Of a stretch of 7,577 nucleotides of DNA, positions 1 through 5,021 are shown piece by piece. Below the pieces are notes generated by a model, which had not been told where the DNA came from, ran no database searches, and was given only the letters and a program-made list of their open reading frames with translations. A program made the position numbers and the translations under genes. Each line of letters opens with the position of its first letter. Position 1 is the stretch's first letter. Origin of the DNA: Cellvibrionales bacterium UBA1963 (GTDB lineage: Bacteria; Pseudomonadota; Gammaproteobacteria; Pseudomonadales; UBA7434). The stretch is taken from assembly GCA_002336035.1 (NCBI GenBank), contig DDED01000149.1:1-7577 (forward strand), in the 5' to 3' direction.

Positions 1-22
1 TATCCAGTTGAGCTACAAGCGC
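1..22 (-). tRNA. tRNA gene, 5' part only, probably tRNA-Arg
   Basis: Read on the minus strand, positions 22 down to 1 give a canonical tRNA 5' half-arm. There is a 7-nt acceptor strand starting GCGC, then U8 and A9, the D-stem strand GCTC, A14, and the invariant GG of the D loop followed by ATA. The anticodon lies outside the window. A GCGC acceptor start with GGATA in the D loop is typical of gammaproteobacterial tRNA-Arg, so Arg is an inference; the identity could differ. Only the 5' end is inside, so any integration site at the tRNA 3' end cannot be judged. Confidence 0.75.
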
Positions 23-32
23 ACAATTGATA

Positions 33-61
33 ATAGTAAGTTATTCAATAACTTACTGCAA
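33..61 (-). promoter_or_regulatory. candidate sigma70 promoter of the tRNA gene
   Basis: On the minus strand there is a -35-like TTGCAG (56-61) and a -10-like TACTAT (33-38), separated by 17 bp. Transcription would start around 25-27, just upstream of the mature tRNA end at 22. An overlapping TATTAT (30-35) is an alternative -10. The spacer holds most of a near-perfect palindrome, listed separately. Confidence 0.5.
35..57. repeat. 11-bp inverted repeat inside the tRNA promoter
   Basis: Arms 35-45 and 47-57 are exact reverse complements around a single central base (46). The sequence is AT-rich and no T tract follows, so it is not a terminator. It covers the whole -35/-10 spacer of the tRNA promoter, the position of an operator. 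No known regulator site is recognised, and chance symmetry in AT-rich DNA remains possible. Confidence 0.6.
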
Positions 62-96
62 GCTAAGATTTAAAATATTATGGGGTTGGGGTTTTT

Positions 97-126
97 TTGA
101 ACGGGGCGTGAAGAACGCAGTAAAAT
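97..126 (+). promoter_or_regulatory. sigma70-type promoter for the rightward RNA candidate
   Basis: A -35-like TTGAAC (97-102), an 18-bp spacer and a -10-like TAAAAT (121-126) predict a start near 133. It faces away from the tRNA promoter, with about 35 bp between the two -35 elements. The spacer holds a short inverted repeat, GCGT (106-109) and ACGC (115-118). No open reading frame with a ribosome binding site follows, which suggests that the product is RNA. Confidence 0.5.
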
Positions 127-132
127 AAACGT

Positions 133-667
133 AAAACAGCGTCATTTAGTTGCCTGGGTTGGCATGACCTCTGAGGCATTGGTATATCTATTGAGGCTGC
201 TTGATAGTATTTACTATTCGGCAACTCACGCAATGAGGACTTTTGGGGAGTTTTACCTTTGGATGATCAATCGCAATTAACTGTGAGTTCAAGGTAACAA
301 CACTCATGTGCTGCGGTGCTTCGCCTTACGAGTGCCAGGGCAGGGTAAGGGCGCACGTTACCGAGTTAACTTTATATTTTTGTGACACACAATAACAGTG
401 TGTGTAAATACGTCGCTTGTGATTTTTTAGTACGAACGACGTTTCTCCGCACGAGTCATACAATAAAACAAAGAACGCTCACTTTATTTCGAACAGTTTT
501 TTTACAGACAGGGCGTTCTCTTAATAGTGTTAGCGATTCCAGAATGTTCATTAAGGCATGTAAGAAACATCGGTGCATATAAGCGGGTCGTTTTTGAGCA
601 TGGATAATTAAAATAAATAAGTTAATAAACTGCCCAATTTATCCCAGAGTAAATCGGGCCTTTTTTT
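133..667 (+). ncRNA. candidate structured noncoding RNA, unrecognised
   Basis: This stretch has a promoter at its left, a Rho-independent terminator at its right, and no reading frame with a credible start and ribosome binding site. Helices that can be drawn by eye: GCTG/CGGC (196-199/219-222) closing an ATAGTA/TACTAT hairpin; AACTCAC/GTGAGTT (223-229/283-289); GGTAAC/GTTACC (293-298/357-362) enclosing CACTC/GAGTG (301-305/330-334) and GGTG/CGCC (315-318/322-325); a 12-position hairpin at 410-442; and a 9-bp helix at 472-480/511-519. No conserved blocks of RNase P RNA, tmRNA or SRP RNA are present. Short likenesses to 6S RNA (a GTTCAAGG block at 287-294 and CTGAGGC near 171) are too weak for a call. 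A long untranslated leader or a decayed gene are alternatives. The ends are estimates from the promoter and terminator; a mature RNA could be shorter. Confidence 0.4.
632..667 (+). terminator. Rho-independent terminator of the rightward transcript
   Basis: The stem is GCCC (632-635) with GGGC (656-659), one A/C mismatch, then five more pairs (637-641 with 650-654). It has an 8-nt loop and is followed directly by C and seven T residues (661-667). On the minus strand the mismatch becomes a G-U pair, but the tract after it is a poorer U run. It therefore mainly ends plus-strand transcription and may help end the convergent VOC gene, which stops 18 bp away. Confidence 0.8.
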
Positions 668-684
668 AAGAGGCAGGGGTAGAT

Positions 685-1428
685 TTAGCTTATCACCAAT
701 TCGACAAACCCAGCCGAGCCAGCGTCAGTAAACAATAATTGAGTATCACTATGGTGTAAGTGTTGTAACTCTATACATGTGTAGGGTCGCTGCCAAAGCC
801 ATGGCCTGTTTTGAACAGATAAAAGATCGCTTTGAGGCGGCAATTCATTTGTGTAAGCAAAAAAATAAAGGTCAAAGCCATAGGCCGGCAAAGGTTGTAT
901 TGAGAGGAGCTTCATGCCTAATTCATGCACGAAATGAGCGGTTTCACGATCAATATTTGTGGTGCGTAAAGTGATATGGGCGAGCCGACAACCACCACCA
1001 AGTGGAATGTTCGTCTGTGCTATTGTCTTTTTATCTTGCCCTTGAAAGGTATGCTGCAAAAGCTCGATCTTAAATCCTTCGGGATCATTGAGATGCGCCA
1101 TATAGCCAATATTTTCAAACTGGATCGGTGGGGACACAGCGACGCCTCTCGTACATAAATCGCGGCACGCGTGATCTAAATCAGGCAAAGTGATGCCTAT
1201 TTTCCAATACCGATCGTTCACTGATGGTTCATAGGGTTGCGATTTATGAGCGGGTGATAAGATTAGAGCCGTGGCTGAACCGGGATAAGTTAAATGAATA
1301 TTTGCACCCACTTGCCGAGCTTCCATGCCTAAGTGGGTAACATAAAATGCTGCTAGGTTAGAGGGAGATTGAACCGCGAGGTTGACGCCATGTAAAGCGT
1401 TGCCGGCGGTGTAAAGGTCAAGTGTCAT
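685..1428 (-). CDS. VOC (glyoxalase/bleomycin resistance/dioxygenase) superfamily protein
   Basis: This is a 247-aa cytoplasmic protein. Residues 11-125 align by eye with a complete GloA-type lactoylglutathione lyase domain: HGVNL at 13, IHLTYP at 44-49, YWKIGIT at 74-80 and DPEGFKIELL at 115-124. Residues 148-247 look like the first half of a Glo1-type domain: LAHITLR at 149-155, DLYFFAY at 186-192 and CIELQH at 218-223. The usual metal ligands are only partly kept. H13 and E122 are present, but the GloA Glu56 position is H45 and the His74 position is K76; H151 and E220 fit ligand positions in the second part. Glyoxalase activity is therefore uncertain; metal-dependent lyase, isomerase or dioxygenase roles are possible. 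The chain stops where the last module of the second domain would begin. The ATG has GAGGGG at 1441-1446, 12 nt upstream, a rather long spacing. It is a single gene with no functional partner nearby. Confidence 0.85.
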   Translation of the reverse strand: MTLDLYTAGNALHGVNLAVQSPSNLAAFYVTHLGMEARQVGANIHLTYPGSATALILSPAHKSQPYEPSVNDRYWKIGITLPDLDHACRDLCTRGVAVSPPIQFENIGYMAHLNDPEGFKIELLQHTFQGQDKKTIAQTNIPLGGGCRLAHITLRTTNIDRETAHFVHELGMKLLSIQPLPAYGFDLYFFAYTNELPPQSDLLSVQNRPWLWQRPYTCIELQHLHHSDTQLLFTDAGSAGFVELVIS

Positions 1429-1795
1429 TGACGTGTATTTCCCCTCAGTTTTAAAAAAAGGCTATTAAACCGGTCAAATATGATTGATGTTAGCATTCGG
1501 TGTGTCTTTAAAACCTCAACGAGTCAAATAATCCGTTAAAAAGGTGTAAATAAAAAGATTATTTGTTGCTCTGTACCTTCTCTCATAGCGTTACAAACCC
1601 ATCGATGTGAATGCCAAGGTAGTAAATAGCGTCTCGTACCATAACATTGCAGGCTTCTATTGGTGATATTACGCCTTATGCCTTGAATCGTTTGAATAAT
1701 AAGTGATGGTGATGCTAAAAGGCTTATACTAACAGAACACACGTTGAGTCAGTATTTGGCTAAGCTAATTTTTAACAGATTAAATAGGCAAGATT
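1429..1795. other. divergent intergenic region between VOC gene and helicase
   Basis: This 367-bp region must hold the start signals of two divergent genes. For the helicase the best -10 seen is TATACT (1725-1730), without a good -35. For the VOC gene, TTGACC on the minus strand (1472-1477) is a -35-like element, with only a poor -10 17 bp on. The octamer GTCAAATA occurs twice in the same orientation (about 1473 and 1523), 50 bp apart, and might be a regulator site or chance. A 68-codon minus-strand frame (1536-1742) starts with GTG without a ribosome binding site and resembles nothing I recognise; I do not call it a gene. No RNA gene or terminator was found. Confidence 0.5.
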
Positions 1796-3187
1796 TTGTC
1801 AGATTCATTTTTTTCAGGCTTTGAGCTTGATGCTCGCTTGCAACAGGCGATTCAAAAAGTTGGCTTCGAAGAACCGACGCCGGTCCAGCAGCAGGCAATA
1901 CCTGTTGCGCTTACTGGCCGCGATCTGCTTGTTAGCGCCGAAACGGGCAGCGGAAAAACAGCCGCATTCTTATTGCCCTTAATGCATAAACTTCTGCAGA
2001 AAACCGTTGAGCAGGAGCGCGCTGAACCGTCTTCTACGCGGGCATTAGTTTTAGTGCCAACCCGAGAACTAGCGATTCAAATCGTTAAACATTGTGACCA
2101 ATTAGCCAGTTGTTCACATCTAAAAACGGGGCTCATTATTGGCGGTAATAGTTTTAAGTATCAGCAAGCTATTTTTCGCAAAAATCCTGAAATTATTATC
2201 GCCACTCCCGGTCGAATGGCCGAACACATTAGTCATGCGAGTTGTGATTTAACGGATATCGAAGTGCTGGTGTTGGACGAAGCCGATCGAATGCTTGACT
2301 TAGGTTTGGCTGAAGACGTGATTAGAATTGCTAATAACTGCAAAAAACCTCGTCAAACGTTCTTGTTTTCAGCAACACTCACGCACAAAGCTTTCGCAGC
2401 TGTGCAGCAAAAAATACTTGAAAATCCAGAAGTTATTAAGCTTAATGCTGGGCGCCAACAAAACGAAAATATTAAACAGCAAGTGATATTAGCTGACGCT
2501 GATGATCATAAAGATAATTTACTGTCGGCATTATTTGAGCGTCAGCCATTTACTAAGGCGTTAGTTTTTTGCAATAAAAAGGTACAGGTGAATCGTTTAT
2601 GCGGTTTAATTCGTTATCGTTCAACCGCAGAAAAACCACAGCGTGCAGGACTGCTGCACGGTGATATGAGTCAAGATGAACGCAGAGACACCGTGAGTAA
2701 GTTGCGTGGTGGTAGTTTGAATATCATATTTGCAACTGACTTGGCTGCCCGTGGTCTTGATGTTAAAGGCATTGATTTGATTATAAATTATGATATGCCC
2801 CGGTCAGGAACTGATTATACTCACCGTATCGGTCGAACAGGTCGGGCGGGCGAAGAAGGCTTAGCTATTTCGCTGGTAAATACCTATGATTGGAGCTTAA
2901 TGTCTAGTATTGAACGGTTTTTGAAAATCCGACTTGAACGAAGGAAAATTGCAGGTTTAGAAGCTCGTTATAAGGGCCCAAAGAAGTTAAAGTCATCAGG
3001 TAAAGCAGCAGGATCTAAAAAGAAAAAAAATAACAAATCAGCGTCAAAGAGCACAATGAAAGCAAATAAAAATAATTTAGGAAAGTCAGCGAGTGGACGC
3101 GCGGTAAAAAGCGAGCAGTCTGAAACAACGTCTCGAGACGCTGACAGTCGTTCAAAACAAGGTTTTAGTGCATTAAAGAAAAAATAA
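1796..3187 (+). CDS. DEAD-box ATP-dependent RNA helicase (SrmB/RhlE-like)
   Basis: This 463-aa cytoplasmic protein uses ATP to unwind RNA duplexes; relatives act in ribosome assembly and RNA decay. All motifs are intact: Q motif around F24-Q31, motif I AETGSGKT (48-55), Ia PTREL (88-92), TPGR (137-140), II DEAD (161-164), III SAT (192-194), IV ALVFCN (255-260), V ATDLAARGLD (313-322) and VI HRIGRTGRAG (343-352). Residues about 395-463 form a Lys/Ser-rich, probably disordered RNA-binding tail, like that of a Pseudomonas helicase group and of SrmB. The exact paralogue (SrmB, RhlE or another) is not settled by eye, so no symbol is given. The start is TTG at 1796 with AGG at 1786-1788 (7-nt spacing). 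An in-frame stop at 1781 leaves no upstream ATG or GTG, and the Q motif needs this start. It converges on hemH with 17 bp between stops and no evident terminator. Confidence 0.93.
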   Translation: MSDSFFSGFELDARLQQAIQKVGFEEPTPVQQQAIPVALTGRDLLVSAETGSGKTAAFLLPLMHKLLQKTVEQERAEPSSTRALVLVPTRELAIQIVKHCDQLASCSHLKTGLIIGGNSFKYQQAIFRKNPEIIIATPGRMAEHISHASCDLTDIEVLVLDEADRMLDLGLAEDVIRIANNCKKPRQTFLFSATLTHKAFAAVQQKILENPEVIKLNAGRQQNENIKQQVILADADDHKDNLLSALFERQPFTKALVFCNKKVQVNRLCGLIRYRSTAEKPQRAGLLHGDMSQDERRDTVSKLRGGSLNIIFATDLAARGLDVKGIDLIINYDMPRSGTDYTHRIGRTGRAGEEGLAISLVNTYDWSLMSSIERFLKIRLERRKIAGLEARYKGPKKLKSSGKAAGSKKKKNNKSASKSTMKANKNNLGKSASGRAVKSEQSETTSRDADSRSKQGFSALKKK

Positions 3188-3204
3188 AATTTTGAGCGTA
3201 TTGC

Positions 3205-4236
3205 TTATTTCAACCAGCTATTAATGTTGTTTTTAATGATTTTGGTTAATGCATCAATGTGATTGGCTTCGCTGTTTAATGCAGAAATATAGCTGTAATG
3301 ATGTCCACCGGCTTCTATAAAGTATTCCTTATTTTCTACTGCGATTTCTTCTAAAGTTTCTAGGCAGTCAGCTGAAAAACCTGGACAAAAAACATCGATA
3401 GATAGAGTTCCTCCTTGCCCGAGCTCTTTTAATGTTTCATCTGTATAGGGTTTTAACCACTCAGCTTTACCGAACCGTGACTGAAAGGTCGTTATGCATT
3501 GCTGCTCATCTAGGCCAAGTTTTTCACGGATAAGTCTTGAGGTTTTTTGACATTGGCAATAATAGGGATCGCCAGACTCTAAATAGCGCTTGGGCACACC
3601 ATGATAAGAGAGCATAAGTTTTTCTGACGGTTCGTTATGCTGCCAATGTTGCTTAATCTGATCGACGCAAGCTTGAATATAACGCTCGTCGTCATGATAG
3701 CTACTGACAAAGCGAAAATCAGGTATCCAGCGTGTAGAGGAAAATAGTTCAGCAATAACATCAAAGGTAGAGCCAGTCGTGGCCCCAGAATATTGAGGGT
3801 AGAGCGGTAAAACTAAAATTTTCGATGCTCCCTGATGCTGCAGTTTTTCGAGTTCACTTTCAACAGAGGGTTGTCCATAACGCATAGCATAGTGAACGAT
3901 GATTTCATTGTTATCGCCACATTCATGTTGTAACTTTTCTCTAATAGCATTTGCTTGATCGACGGTGTGAAAAAGTAGAGGTGACCCTCTGTCGGTCCAG
4001 ACCGACTGATATAATTTTGCTGATCGATTTGGTCGGACATTTAAGATAATAACGTTGAGTATAAACCACCATATAATCCTTGGAATTTCAACAACGCGAG
4101 GGTCAGATAAAAACTGTTTCAAATACACTCTAAGCGCTTTGCCTGTGGCTGCCTGAGGCGTGCCAAGATTGGTCAACAAAACACCAATTTTAGGTTTTTT
4201 ATTGTGATCGAAATCAGTCTGACCTTTGAATCTCAT
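3205..4236 (-). CDS. hemH: ferrochelatase
   Basis: Ferrochelatase (343 aa) inserts Fe2+ into protoporphyrin IX, the last step of protoheme synthesis, usually at the cytoplasmic face of the inner membrane. Family marks: GVLLTNLGTP near the N terminus (18-27), the signature LMLSYHGVP with the catalytic His at 212 followed by SGDPYY (221-226), FQSRFGKAEW (251-260), and CPGFSADCLETLEEI (284-298) with the conserved metal-site Glu at about 293. The length is slightly above the E. coli enzyme's owing to a 10-15 residue N-terminal extension. The Cys pair YCQC (226-229) is seen in related gammaproteobacterial enzymes; I see no clear four-Cys iron-sulfur set. The ATG is well supported by AGGA at 4247-4250, 10 nt upstream. 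It lies 64 bp behind the acyltransferase and may be co-transcribed with it, although it has its own promoter candidate. Confidence 0.97.
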   Translation of the reverse strand: MRFKGQTDFDHNKKPKIGVLLTNLGTPQAATGKALRVYLKQFLSDPRVVEIPRIIWWFILNVIILNVRPNRSAKLYQSVWTDRGSPLLFHTVDQANAIREKLQHECGDNNEIIVHYAMRYGQPSVESELEKLQHQGASKILVLPLYPQYSGATTGSTFDVIAELFSSTRWIPDFRFVSSYHDDERYIQACVDQIKQHWQHNEPSEKLMLSYHGVPKRYLESGDPYYCQCQKTSRLIREKLGLDEQQCITTFQSRFGKAEWLKPYTDETLKELGQGGTLSIDVFCPGFSADCLETLEEIAVENKEYFIEAGGHHYSYISALNSEANHIDALTKIIKNNINSWLK

Positions 4237-4270
4237 TATTGTCTGTTCCTAGGTCATTTAAGGGCTAATT

Positions 4271-4299
4271 TTTTTAAGTCGCAGTTTCAATGGATTCAA
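4271..4299 (-). promoter_or_regulatory. candidate promoter upstream of hemH
   Basis: On the minus strand there is a TTGAAT -35-like element (4294-4299), a 17-bp spacer and a TAAAAA -10-like element (4271-4276). The start would fall near 4264, giving a leader of about 28 nt before the hemH ATG. The matches are 4 of 6 each in AT-rich DNA, so chance is a real alternative. Confidence 0.35.
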
Positions 4300-4300
4300 T

Positions 4301-4942
4301 TTACTTGTCGATACCAAGTTCAGCTTTGAGTCCAGTCTTGGATCGGTAAAATGTTTTTATTTTTTCCATGTCTTCTTCGAGTTTTCCACTGGGAATAAAT
4401 TTATCAAATATTCCGCAGGTTTTTGATGATGCGTCAATAAAGCCTCTAAAGATTGGCACTTTAGCTTCGACTGCAATATGATAAAAACCGGTCTTCCATT
4501 TTTCGGTTTTACTCCGGGTACCTTCGGGTGTAATAAGTAGCGACAGTTTATCAGCAGCTTTAAATTTGCCAACCATCTCTGACACGGTATTATTCGTGCT
4601 GGAGCGCGCGATCGATATGCCGCCTAACCAAATCATTAAGCTTTTAAATGGCTTTGGAAAAAGCTGTTCTTTGCCCATCCAGCGAACGTCAATGTTCCTC
4701 GTTAATGCAATACTGAGCATGAAGGCAAAGTCCCAGTTACTGGTATGAGGTGCAGCAATCAAAATATATTTCTTCTCTTTTGGTGTCTCACCAACAACTT
4801 TCCAACCCTTTAAAAAGAGAAAGGTCTTTGCAACAATGACTAGTAATTGTCGAATGATGGGCGTAGTAAAAACGGTTGTCATAATGTTATTGAGAGTCCT
4901 AGAAGTATTGATTAGATTAAGTAATGATTTTACACCAAACAC
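4301..4942 (-). CDS. PlsC-like lysophospholipid acyltransferase family protein
   Basis: A membrane-associated acyltransferase of the glycerolipid family, 213 aa from the GTG at 4942 or 193 aa from the ATG at 4882. Motifs, numbered from the GTG: block I HTSNWD (66-71, catalytic His66 and Asp71), block II GGISIARS (107-114), block III TPEGTRS (138-144) and block IV VPIF (162-165). A hydrophobic stretch at about 29-45 would anchor it to the inner membrane. The family moves acyl groups onto lysophosphatidic acid or related acceptors; this short subgroup is not assigned to a particular substrate. The GTG at 4942 has no ribosome binding site, and a -10-like element lies inside that extension. The ATG at 4882 follows an AGGA, but at a long 14-nt spacing, and gives the more usual family length. 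I give the longer frame and regard the ATG as about equally likely. Confidence 0.85.
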   Translation of the reverse strand: MFGVKSLLNLINTSRTLNNIMTTVFTTPIIRQLLVIVAKTFLFLKGWKVVGETPKEKKYILIAAPHTSNWDFAFMLSIALTRNIDVRWMGKEQLFPKPFKSLMIWLGGISIARSSTNNTVSEMVGKFKAADKLSLLITPEGTRSKTEKWKTGFYHIAVEAKVPIFRGFIDASSKTCGIFDKFIPSGKLEEDMEKIKTFYRSKTGLKAELGIDK

Positions 4943-4956
4943 TTGACGTGGTCTAA
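4927..4956 (-). promoter_or_regulatory. candidate promoter of the acyltransferase gene
   Basis: On the minus strand a TAAAAT -10-like hexamer (4927-4932) is preceded, 18 bp away, by a weak -35 TTAGAC (4951-4956). An inverted repeat ACTTGA (4941-4946) / TCAAGT (4964-4969) brackets the -35 and could be an operator. If real, transcription starts near 4920, downstream of the GTG at 4942, and translation must use the ATG at 4882. Confidence 0.35.
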
Positions 4957-5021
4957 CTTCGTTTCAAGTTAAATCTATTGTACTAATAATACGTGCAATT
5001 TTACTGGCAAGACCAATACTT

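Noticed and set aside
1..60. tRNA-associated integration site
   Set aside because: Integrases normally use the tRNA 3' half, which is outside the window. No repeat of the tRNA sequence and no integrase gene are seen inside.
133..345. 6S RNA (ssrS)
   Set aside because: A GTTCAAGG block, a following TGCGG and a CTGAGGC near 171 recall gammaproteobacterial 6S RNA, but the long rod-like closing stem cannot be drawn and the usual neighbours (zapA, fau) are absent. A covariance search would decide.
293..370. Integron attC site
   Set aside because: GTTAAC/GTTACC sequences look superficially like core sites but do not fit the RYYYAAC/GTTRRRY pair, and there is no gene cassette or integrase.
382..582. 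66-codon plus-strand frame as a gene
   Set aside because: GTG start without a ribosome binding site, a start overlapping an ACACAC/GTGTGT inverted repeat, basic and Thr-rich random-looking composition, and the frame lies across the helices of the RNA candidate.
133..667. RNase P RNA, tmRNA, SRP RNA or FMN riboswitch
   Set aside because: The conserved blocks (for RNase P GAGGAAAGTCC, for tmRNA the tRNA-like ends, for SRP the GGAAGCAGC region) are not found. GGGCAGGGT at 338-346 recalls the FMN element, but the rest of that riboswitch is missing.
777..1158. Plus-strand frames opposite the VOC gene (777-974, 976-1158)
   Set aside because: They are shadows of the VOC coding sequence, which has clear family motifs on the minus strand.
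1536..1742. 68-codon minus-strand frame as a small gene
   Set aside because: GTG start with no ribosome binding site and no recognisable motif; an overlapping frame encodes an equally plausible short peptide, so neither is supported.
3188..3204. Shared terminator between the helicase and hemH
   Set aside because: The 17-bp gap contains no hairpin with a T tract; the two transcripts probably overlap or end inside the opposing gene.
3579..4748. Small frames overlapping hemH and the acyltransferase gene
   Set aside because: Each lies wholly within a well-supported gene in another frame, with no motif or ribosome binding site of its own.
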